From positions 1-5,936 of the forward strand of contig JASHVI010000236.1 in NCBI GenBank assembly GCA_030039525.1: a stretch of 5,936 nucleotides of DNA, in the 5' to 3' direction. The stretch comes from Thermoplasmata archaeon (GTDB lineage: Archaea > Thermoplasmatota > Thermoplasmata > Lutacidiplasmatales > UBA184). Numbering within the stretch: position 1 is the first letter of the stretch; every line of letters begins with the position of its first letter. Position numbers and translations under genes: made by a program. Below are positions 1 through 5,394 of this stretch, in pieces. A model generated the notes under the pieces. It was not told the origin of the DNA, did no database searches, and worked only from the letters and a program-made list of their open reading frames with translations.

Positions 1-344
1 ATCACGATGTAGAGGAGCGACGCGTTCTTCTTGAACGCGTGCATGAAGTGGCCCATCCCGATGGCGTAGCCGTCCCCGTCGCCGCCGGCGGCGACGACGG
101 TCAAGTTCGGGTTGGCGAGCTTGATCCCGACCGCCTGCGCGAGCAGGCGCCCGTGGAGCGCGTGGATCCCGTTGACCTCGAGGAAGTTGTGGATCGACCC
201 CGAGCAGCCGATGCCCCCGACGAGCACGAGCTCGTGCGGGGGAACCCCGGCCTCGTTGGCGGCCTTCTTGATCGCGGCGAGGACCCCGAAGTCGCCGCAG
301 CCCGGGCACCAGATCGGGGGCTTCGGCTTCATGTTCTGGACCAT
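1..344 (-). CDS. korB: 2-oxoacid:ferredoxin oxidoreductase, beta subunit (5' part, runs off window)
   Basis: This is the catalytic beta subunit. It binds thiamine diphosphate and one [4Fe-4S] cluster, and with the alpha subunit oxidatively decarboxylates a 2-oxoacid to acyl-CoA while reducing ferredoxin in the cytoplasm. My translation gives 114 codons from ATG at 344. Visible motifs are WCPGCGDFG (residues 12-20, Cys13 and Cys16), GGIGCSG (43-49, Cys47), HGR (64-66) and the TPP/Mg motif GGDGDGYAIGMGH (87-99). The Cys pattern matches three of the four cluster ligands of Sulfolobus-type enzymes; the fourth would lie beyond the window edge. The family is about 280-310 residues, so roughly 60% is missing through the window boundary, not through damage. 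It starts 4 nt after the alpha-subunit stop, with a strong Shine-Dalgarno. Met5 is a possible alternative start, but the SD spacing favours Met1. The position that I align with the proposed 2-oxoglutarate-contacting Lys of Sulfolobus is Ser50, so the substrate is uncertain. Confidence 0.93.
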   Translation of the reverse strand, partial: MVQNMKPKPPIWCPGCGDFGVLAAIKKAANEAGVPPHELVLVGGIGCSGSIHNFLEVNGIHALHGRLLAQAVGIKLANPNLTVVAAGGDGDGYAIGMGHFMHAFKKNASLLYIV

Positions 345-348
345 GTCG

Positions 349-2139
349 CTACCTCCCCCCGAAGCGCTCGAGCAGCTCGGAGGAGCGGAACGAGAAGCCG
401 TCGCACTTCGTGACGGCTTTGAGCTTCGGCGCGTACTGGGGCATCGCCTCGCGGATGAGCCGAAGGAACTGGCCCGTGTAGTTGTGCTCCGCGACGTAGG
501 CGACGTCGACGCCGTCGAGGAACGGCCCGAGGGTCTCCTCGGGGACGGGGAAGACGGTCCGGGCCTGGTAGAAGTAGGTCGGCGTGCCGCGCGCGGCGAG
601 GATCTCCTGGGTCTCCCGGATGGGACCCCAGGTGCTGCCGTACCCGACGATGCCGATCTTCGCCTTCGGGTCGCCGTAGAGGTGGGGGATTGGGAGCTCC
701 GCCCGCGCGTAGTGGAGCTTCTCCATCCGCTTCTGCATCATCTTCACCCGGTTGACCGGGTGGACGCTGACGTGGCCGAACTCGTCGTGCTCGTTCCCGG
801 TCACCTGGCTGAAGGCCCCCTTGGTCCCGGGGTTCACGTGCGGGGAGACCCCGTCCGGGGTGAACTGGTAGTACTGGTAGGTGGCCAGCTGGTCGAACTG
901 CTCCTGGGTCAGGAGCGCGCCCCGATCGACCTTCACCTTCGAGAGGTCGAACCGGTCGGCCGTGACGGTGTTCTGGCAGAGCGCCTGGTCGAGGAGGAGG
1001 AGGACCGGGAGGCGCCAGCGCTCCGCGAGGTTGAGCGCGTCCACGGTCATGTAGAAGCAGTCCTCGACGGTCCCGGGGGCGAGGATGAACTTCGGGAACT
1101 CGCCGTGCCCGAGGTGCGCCAGGTGGGCGAGGTCGGACTGCTCGTGCCGGGTCGGCTCGCCGGTCGACGGCCCGACCCGTTGACAGTCGGCGACCACGAT
1201 CGGGACCTCCGCGGTCGCCGCGTGGCCGATCCCCTCGGTCATGAGGGAGAGGCCGGGGCCGCTCGTGCTCGTCATCGCGCGGGCCCCCGCGTAGGCGGCC
1301 CCGATGACCATGTTGACGGCCGCGAGCTCGTCCTCCGCCTGTCGGACGACCCCGTGCAGCGGCGGCAGGTAGCGCATCAGGTACTCCATGATCTCGGTCG
1401 CGGGCGTGATCGGGTAGCCGGCGAAGAACCGTCCGCCGCCGACGGCGAACCCGAGGGCCACGGCCTGGTTGCCGGTCGTGAGGACGGAGTCGTGCGCGAC
1501 CCCGGTCGCCACCCGCCAGCGGTTGGCGACCCCGGGCGCCTCGAGGGCGACGCGCCGCCCGATGTCGAGCGCCTTCAGGTTCTTCTCGAGCGCCTCGGCG
1601 GAGCGCCGCATGAACCGGTCCTCGATCACCGCGCGGGTCCGCGCGGCGTCGAAGCCCATCATCACGGAGACGGCGCCGTAGGCGGCCGTGTTCTTGTAGA
1701 TCGGTTGTCCGACCTGGCCCCCGACGAGGGTCGCGAAGGGGAAGCCGACCGCTTGCGGGAGCTCCGACTTGAACGAGGAGGAGTCGTAGAGGATGCGCCC
1801 GGTCTCCTCCAGCTCCGGGAGGGCGATGGAGATCGCCTCCTGGTCGAAGGCGACGAGGAGGTCGATCTTCGGCTTGTTGGCGGCGATCGGCTCCCGACAG
1901 CCCCGCACGGTCGCGTCGGCGTGGCCACCGCGGATCCTCGAGAGGACGTTGCGGGAGGTGTAGACGTAGAGGCCCTGCCGACGGAAGTAGCGCCCCAGTA
2001 GGTCGCTGACGGTGAGCGTGCCGTCCCCGCCTTGGCCGCCGATGGCGACCGCGAGGTCGCTGAGCTCCGGGGCCGGGGCAGCCTCCGACGGACCGACCTC
2101 GCCGGGAGGGGGGACGATGCGGGCCGCTGGGGTGGTCAT
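349..2139 (-). CDS. korA: 2-oxoacid:ferredoxin oxidoreductase, fused gamma-alpha subunit
   Basis: A 596-residue subunit partnering the downstream beta subunit. Residues 1-26 form a Pro/Ala/Glu-rich leader. Residues about 27-200 are the gamma domain, with the GGQGGDG nucleotide-binding-like loop (34-40) and SRIRGGHADATV (67-78). Residues about 215-596 are the alpha domain, with GNQAVALG (223-230), the YPITPATE signature (242-249), the acidic EDELAA segment (269-274), TSTSGPGLSLM (290-300) and GPSTGEPTRHEQSDL (323-337). Fusion of gamma to alpha, with no ferredoxin-like delta domain, is the known two-subunit OFOR layout of Sulfolobus and of actinobacterial KorA; those proteins are roughly 600-650 residues. 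ATG at 2139 is the only start codon before the gamma core; GGAG lies 10 nt upstream. It is first in a leftward operon and divergent from the condensing-enzyme operon. 2-oxoglutarate is the usual call for this layout, but archaeal homologues can also take pyruvate or 2-oxobutyrate, so specificity is inferred. Confidence 0.94.
   Translation of the reverse strand: MTTPAARIVPPPGEVGPSEAAPAPELSDLAVAIGGQGGDGTLTVSDLLGRYFRRQGLYVYTSRNVLSRIRGGHADATVRGCREPIAANKPKIDLLVAFDQEAISIALPELEETGRILYDSSSFKSELPQAVGFPFATLVGGQVGQPIYKNTAAYGAVSVMMGFDAARTRAVIEDRFMRRSAEALEKNLKALDIGRRVALEAPGVANRWRVATGVAHDSVLTTGNQAVALGFAVGGGRFFAGYPITPATEIMEYLMRYLPPLHGVVRQAEDELAAVNMVIGAAYAGARAMTSTSGPGLSLMTEGIGHAATAEVPIVVADCQRVGPSTGEPTRHEQSDLAHLAHLGHGEFPKFILAPGTVEDCFYMTVDALNLAERWRLPVLLLLDQALCQNTVTADRFDLSKVKVDRGALLTQEQFDQLATYQYYQFTPDGVSPHVNPGTKGAFSQVTGNEHDEFGHVSVHPVNRVKMMQKRMEKLHYARAELPIPHLYGDPKAKIGIVGYGSTWGPIRETQEILAARGTPTYFYQARTVFPVPEETLGPFLDGVDVAYVAEHNYTGQFLRLIREAMPQYAPKLKAVTKCDGFSFRSSELLERFGGR
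351..356 (-). promoter_or_regulatory. Strong Shine-Dalgarno of the beta subunit, overlapping the alpha stop
   Basis: GGAGGT on the minus strand is complementary to the 3' end of archaeal and bacterial 16S rRNA. It sits 6 nt before ATG at 344, and its last T is the first base of the alpha-subunit TAG stop. This fixes the beta start and suggests coupled translation that keeps the two subunits in step. Confidence 0.85.
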
Positions 2140-2149
2140 TCTCGGTGAG

Positions 2150-2153
2150 CTCC
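2150..2153 (-). promoter_or_regulatory. Probable ribosome binding site of the gamma-alpha subunit
   Basis: GGAG on the minus strand lies 10 nt upstream of ATG at 2139. It is a short match with slightly long spacing, so it is moderate support for the start. No competing start codon lies between it and the gamma domain. Confidence 0.5.
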
Positions 2154-2164
2154 GGGGCGAAAAA

Positions 2165-2186
2165 CCCTCGAGCGGTAAATCGAGAG
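2165..2186. repeat. Imperfect inverted repeat between TATA box and predicted start site (candidate operator)
   Basis: CCCTCGA (2165-2171) and TCGAGAG (2180-2186) are inverted arms matching at 6 of 7 positions, with an 8-nt spacer. On the minus strand the repeat is followed directly by five T residues (2164-2160). It lies between the leftward TATA box and the predicted transcription start, where archaeal repressors often bind. If transcription began further upstream, the same sequence would form a 7-bp hairpin with one G-U pair followed by a U run, which looks terminator-like. I cannot decide between these readings. Confidence 0.35.
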
Positions 2187-2192
2187 GGGGTG

Positions 2193-2201
2193 CCTATTTA
2201 A
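2193..2201 (-). promoter_or_regulatory. Probable archaeal TATA box of the leftward oxidoreductase operon
   Basis: TTAAATAGG on the minus strand is one of the very few AT-rich stretches in this GC-rich window. It resembles the archaeal TATA consensus (TTTAWATA-like). With the usual distance of about 25 nt, transcription would start near 2168-2172. That gives a leader of about 30 nt containing the GGAG site at 2150-2153. The bases just upstream (CCCCCACCG) do not look like a purine-rich TFB recognition element. The element reads TATTTAA on the plus strand, so a rightward use with a long leader cannot be excluded. Confidence 0.6.
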
Positions 2202-2271
2202 CGGTGGGGGAGTGCCGGGTTACCTCGAAGGCTCCGGCGCCGCTCCGGTTCGGCCGGCGCACCGCTTCGGT

Positions 2272-2287
2272 CGTACGCTAACGTACG
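2272..2287. repeat. CGTACG palindrome upstream of the biosynthetic operon (candidate regulator site)
   Basis: Two CGTACG hexamers separated by CTAA form a 16-bp near-perfect dyad, symmetric at 14 of 16 positions. It ends 22 bp before the candidate TATA box at 2310-2316. It is in non-coding DNA, and its AT-containing core stands out from the G/C-only surroundings. Its size and position suit a dimeric helix-turn-helix regulator, for example an Lrp-like protein acting as activator. The regulator is not in the window, so its identity is unknown. Confidence 0.4.
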
Positions 2288-2309
2288 GTCGGGGCCGCTC
2301 GCCCGAGAA

Positions 2310-2316
2310 CTTATCT
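2310..2316 (+). promoter_or_regulatory. Possible TATA box of the rightward biosynthetic operon
   Basis: CTTATCT, preceded by GAGAA, is the only AT-leaning stretch close to the synthase start. Its centre is about 30 nt before ATG at 2343. An archaeal start site about 25 nt downstream would therefore fall at or within a few bases of the ATG, giving a leaderless or nearly leaderless mRNA. It is a weaker TATA match than the leftward one. Confidence 0.45.
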
Positions 2317-2342
2317 CGCTCGGACCCGTCGAGAGGGGGCCG

Positions 2343-3590
2343 ATGGCTACGGAGCGGCTCGTCGAGGACTATCACCCCCAGACGGCGGCGGAGCGACGGC
2401 TTCCGGAGCGCCTCATCCTCTGGGACGAGACCCTGCGCGACGGCGAGCAGATGCCGGGGGTCCACTTCACCCCGGAGGAGAAGCTCCGGATCGCGGAGGC
2501 GCTCTCCGACGCGGGCGTGCCGCTGCTCAACGCGGGCATCCCGGTCGTGTCGGAGGAGGAGGCACGGGCCGTGCGATTGCTCGCGGAGGCGGGCCTAAGG
2601 GCCAAGGTGCTCGCGGCGGGACGCACGGTCCCGGGCGACGTCGACGCGGTCGTGAAGAGCGGGGCGTCGCACATCGCAATCTTCGTCGCGGCGAGCCAGG
2701 TCCACCTGCGGTACAAGCTCAAGATGACCCAGGACGAGGTCGTCGCCGCCTCGGTGTCGACCGTCCGGCAGGCGAAGCAGGCGGGTCTCCACGTCGCCTT
2801 CGTGACCGAGGACACGGTCCGGGCCCCGTTCGACTTCGTCGAGCGCCTCTACAAGGCGGTCCTCGAGGCCGGGGCCGACCGGCTCGTCGTCGCGGACACC
2901 GTCGGCATCATGACCCCCCTCACGTTCCGCTGGTTCCTGCGGGAGTTCCGCCGACGGGTCGGCCCGACCGACTGGTCCGTCCACTGCCACAACGACTTCG
3001 GCCTCGCGGTCGCGAACACGATCGCCGCGGTCGAGGAGGGCGTGACGAGCCCCCACGTCTGCGTCAACGGCCTCGGAGAGCGGGCCGGCAACGCCAGCCT
3101 CGAGGAGGTCGTCATGGTCCTGGAGTCGCTGTACGGCTACAAGACCGGCATCCGGACCGACCGGCTCTTCGGCCTCTCCCAGCTGGTCGAGGAGCTGAGC
3201 GGCGTGCCGATCGCGGCGAACAAGGCCCTCGTCGGCTACAACTCCTTCTCGCACGAGGCCGGCATCCACACCCACGGGATCCTCGCGAACACCCTCACCT
3301 ACGAGCCGCTCCAGCCCGAGGCCGTCGGTCGGGGCCGGCAGATGATCCTGGGGAAGCACACGGGCAAGGCCGCCCTCGTCGAGAAGCTGAAGGAGCGCTC
3401 GGCCCGCGCCGACGACCCGATGCTCGCCGAGCTTCTGAAGCGCGTCAAGGAGCGCGGGGAGCATCGGAGCAAGGCCGAGCTCCAGCGGTTCCTCTCCGAG
3501 TACCGGGCGCTCTTCGAGCACCCGGGCGTGTCCGATCAGGAGTTCTGGCAGATGGTGGAGAGCCTCGGGATCCCAATGGAGGCGCGGTGA
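2343..3590 (+). CDS. Isopropylmalate/homocitrate synthase-family condensing enzyme, no regulatory domain
   Basis: A 415-residue enzyme that condenses an acyl-CoA, usually acetyl-CoA, with a 2-oxoacid to give a 2-hydroxy-di- or tricarboxylate. Residues about 22-285 form the HMGL-like TIM barrel, with WDETLRDGEQ (27-36; metal ligand Asp28), the metal-binding HCHND (214-218; His214 and His216) and NGLGERAGN (242-250). Residues about 286-345 are the linker subdomain of this family, with GYNSFSHEAGIHTHGIL (298-314), TYEP (319-322) and LGKHTG (336-341). The protein ends about 70 residues later, so the leucine-binding LeuA dimer domain of regulated 510-560-residue isopropylmalate synthases is absent. 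Length and architecture match homocitrate synthase, NifV, AksA and short isopropylmalate or Re-citrate synthases. Asn63 in LLNAGIP replaces the Glu usual in IEVGFP-type motifs. ATG at 2343 is chosen by proximity to the possible TATA box; no good SD is visible. It is first in a four-gene operon. Family is certain, substrate is not. Confidence 0.9.
   Translation: MATERLVEDYHPQTAAERRLPERLILWDETLRDGEQMPGVHFTPEEKLRIAEALSDAGVPLLNAGIPVVSEEEARAVRLLAEAGLRAKVLAAGRTVPGDVDAVVKSGASHIAIFVAASQVHLRYKLKMTQDEVVAASVSTVRQAKQAGLHVAFVTEDTVRAPFDFVERLYKAVLEAGADRLVVADTVGIMTPLTFRWFLREFRRRVGPTDWSVHCHNDFGLAVANTIAAVEEGVTSPHVCVNGLGERAGNASLEEVVMVLESLYGYKTGIRTDRLFGLSQLVEELSGVPIAANKALVGYNSFSHEAGIHTHGILANTLTYEPLQPEAVGRGRQMILGKHTGKAALVEKLKERSARADDPMLAELLKRVKERGEHRSKAELQRFLSEYRALFEHPGVSDQEFWQMVESLGIPMEAR
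3578..3582 (+). promoter_or_regulatory. Shine-Dalgarno for the hydratase large subunit, inside the synthase 3' end
   Basis: GGAGG lies within the last codons of the synthase gene, 4 nt before the GTG at 3587. It supports the GTG start and the overlap of the two genes. The spacing is slightly short. Confidence 0.6.
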
Positions 3591-4870
3591 CGGGCGCGAA
3601 CGGCGGCGGACAGACCCTCGCGGAGAAGATCCTGGCCCGGTCCTCCGGGCTCGACCGGGTGGTCCCCGGGCAGATCGTCGAGGGTCGCGTCGATCTCGCC
3701 ATGATGCACGAGCAGGGGGCGCAGACGGTCGGCCCGTTCCACGAGATGGGAGCGGACCACGTCTGGGACCCGGAGCGCGTCGTCATCGCGATCGACCACT
3801 GGGTCCCCGCCTCCACCGAGGGGGCGGCGGTCCTGCACCGGATCCTTCGGAAGTTCGCCCAGGAGCAGCACCTCCCCCACTTCTACGACGTCGGGAACCA
3901 CGGGATCTGCCACCAGATCCTCGCGGAGCACGGCTGGGTGGTCCCGGGGGACCTCGCGGTAGGGACCGACTCGCACACGAACATGCTCGGGGCGATGGGG
4001 GCCGTCGCCGCCGGGATCGGCCCCACCGAGATGGCGGCGGTGCTCGCCCTCGGTCGGCTCTGGCTGAAGGTCCCGCCGACGATCCGGATCAACGTGAACG
4101 GGCGCTTCGGGAAGGGGGTCACCGCGAAGGACCTCGTCCTGCGGGTCCTCGGGGAGATCCGGACGACCGGGGCGACCTACAAGGCCGTCGAGTTCACGGG
4201 CGCGACCATCGAGGGCCTGTCGATGCCGGAGCGCTTCACGATCTGCAACATGACGACCGAGATGGGGGCGAAGTGCGGCATGGTCGCCCCCGACGCGAAG
4301 ACCTCGGAGTACCTCGAAGGGATCGCGAAGCACGCGGCCCATCCGCTTAGGGCCGACGCCGACGCCCGCTACGAGCGCACCGTCGAGATCGACGTCGACG
4401 GGATGCCGCCGATGGTCGCCTGTCCGTACTCTCCGGACAACGTCCGCCCGCTTCCCGACGTCGTGAAGGAGCACGTGAAGGTCGACCAGGTCTTCCTAGG
4501 CTCCTGCACCAACGCCCGGATCGAGGACATCCGCGCCGGCGCGAGGATCCTGAAGGGCCACAAGGTCGCCCCGAACGTCCGGTTCATCGTCTCGCCGGCC
4601 TCGACCTCGATCTACAAGCAGTGCCTCGACGAGGGCCTCATCGACCTCTTCACCGACGCCGGGGCCGTCTTCACGAACTCGAGCTGCTCCGCCTGCTTCG
4701 GAGGGAACATGGGCATCATCGCCCCCGACGAGGTCTGCGCCTCCTCGAGCAACCGGAACTTCCCGGGCCGGATGGGCCCGAAGGAGGGCCGGATCTACCT
4801 ACTGAGCCCGGAGGCGACCGTCGCGGCCGCGGTCCGCGGCGAGCTCGCCGACCCGAGGGAGTTCCTCTAG
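3587..4870 (+). CDS. leuC: Isopropylmalate/homoaconitate/aconitate hydratase, large subunit
   Basis: A 427-residue aconitase-superfamily large subunit. It carries the [4Fe-4S] cluster and moves the hydroxyl group of the synthase product to the neighbouring carbon through an unsaturated intermediate. Cluster ligands are Cys307 in GSCTN and Cys367 and Cys370 in SSCSACFGG. Other family motifs are DVGNHGICHQ (101-110), GTDSHTNMLGAMGAVAAGIG (126-145) and SSSNRNFPGRMG (386-397). The length of about 420 is typical of the archaeal stand-alone large subunit and shorter than E. coli LeuC (about 466). The SSSNRNFPGRMG form is common to archaeal isopropylmalate isomerase and homoaconitase, so it does not settle substrate. 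The gene starts with GTG in a 4-nt GTGA overlap with the synthase stop, implying coupled translation. The symbol is a family label: leucine specificity is not shown. Confidence 0.93.
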   Translation: MTGANGGGQTLAEKILARSSGLDRVVPGQIVEGRVDLAMMHEQGAQTVGPFHEMGADHVWDPERVVIAIDHWVPASTEGAAVLHRILRKFAQEQHLPHFYDVGNHGICHQILAEHGWVVPGDLAVGTDSHTNMLGAMGAVAAGIGPTEMAAVLALGRLWLKVPPTIRINVNGRFGKGVTAKDLVLRVLGEIRTTGATYKAVEFTGATIEGLSMPERFTICNMTTEMGAKCGMVAPDAKTSEYLEGIAKHAAHPLRADADARYERTVEIDVDGMPPMVACPYSPDNVRPLPDVVKEHVKVDQVFLGSCTNARIEDIRAGARILKGHKVAPNVRFIVSPASTSIYKQCLDEGLIDLFTDAGAVFTNSSCSACFGGNMGIIAPDEVCASSSNRNFPGRMGPKEGRIYLLSPEATVAAAVRGELADPREFL

Positions 4871-4877
4871 GGGCGCG

Positions 4878-5393
4878 ATGCAGGACCCGATCCACGGCCG
4901 AGTCTGGGTGCTCGGCGACGACGTCGACACCGACCAGATCATCTCCGGGAAGTACCTCACGATCATCGACCCCCAGGAGCTGAAGAAGCACGTCTTCGAG
5001 ATCGCGCTCCCGGAGTTCGCCGGCCGGGCGAAGGCCGGCGACCTCCTCATCGCCGGCGTGAACTTCGGCTGCGGCTCCTCGAGGGAGCACGCCCCGCAGG
5101 CGATGCGCGCCATCGGCGTCGGGGCGGTCGTCGCCGACTCCTTCGCCCGGATCTTCTTCCGCAACGCGATCAACCTGGGGCTCCCGACGATCGAGGCCCC
5201 GGGGGTCCGGGCCCTCTTCGAGGCGGGGGACCCCGCGACGATCGAGCTCAAGGCGGGCACGGTCCGCAACGACCGCACCGGCCGCTCCGTCGCCTTCCCG
5301 CCGCTCCCGAGCCACCTCCTCGACCTCCTCGAGGCCGGGGGGCTCGTCGAGAAGGTGAAGCGGGAGCTCGCGGCGGGGCGCTCGGCGGCCTAG
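4878..5393 (+). CDS. leuD: Isopropylmalate/homoaconitate/aconitate hydratase, small subunit
   Basis: A 171-residue swivel-domain subunit that completes the active site of the large subunit encoded 7 nt upstream. Visible motifs are GDDVDTDQIISGKYL (13-27), NFGCGSSREHAP (62-73, carrying the substrate-binding Ser-Arg) and ADSFARIFFRNAINLGLP (86-103). The length of 160-170 is normal for the archaeal small subunit. The specificity loop reads YLTI (26-29). In characterised Methanocaldococcus proteins it is YLRT in homoaconitase, where the Arg is needed for the tricarboxylate gamma-carboxylate, and YLVY in isopropylmalate isomerase. Thr28 here lacks that Arg, which argues mildly against a classic homoaconitase but does not identify the substrate. 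ATG at 4878 follows AGGGG at 4869-4873, a weak SD overlapping the preceding stop. The symbol is a family label. Confidence 0.92.
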   Translation: MQDPIHGRVWVLGDDVDTDQIISGKYLTIIDPQELKKHVFEIALPEFAGRAKAGDLLIAGVNFGCGSSREHAPQAMRAIGVGAVVADSFARIFFRNAINLGLPTIEAPGVRALFEAGDPATIELKAGTVRNDRTGRSVAFPPLPSHLLDLLEAGGLVEKVKRELAAGRSAA

Positions 5394-5394
5394 G

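Noticed and set aside
112..2001. 629-codon open frame on the plus strand opposite the gamma-alpha gene
   Set aside because: It is an antisense shadow produced by GC-rich codon bias. Its translation is rich in Arg, Gly, Asp and Val and has no recognisable domain, while the minus strand carries an unambiguous conserved protein.
2237..2260. GCGCCG...CGGCGC inverted repeat in the intergenic region
   Set aside because: Short G/C-only arms with a 12-nt spacer are expected by chance at this base composition, with no T run or promoter relation.
2212..2598. Plus-strand frame of 128 codons starting in the intergenic region and entering the synthase gene
   Set aside because: The product is an Arg/Ser-rich low-complexity sequence that overlaps the synthase in another frame. 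Its start overlaps the promoter region.
2595..3521. 308-codon open frame on the minus strand inside the synthase gene
   Set aside because: Low-complexity Leu/Arg/Asp/Val translation opposite a clear HMGL-like enzyme; a composition artefact.
3536..4474. 312-codon open frame on the minus strand opposite the hydratase large subunit
   Set aside because: Same shadow pattern, with no motif and no separate promoter or ribosome binding site visible.
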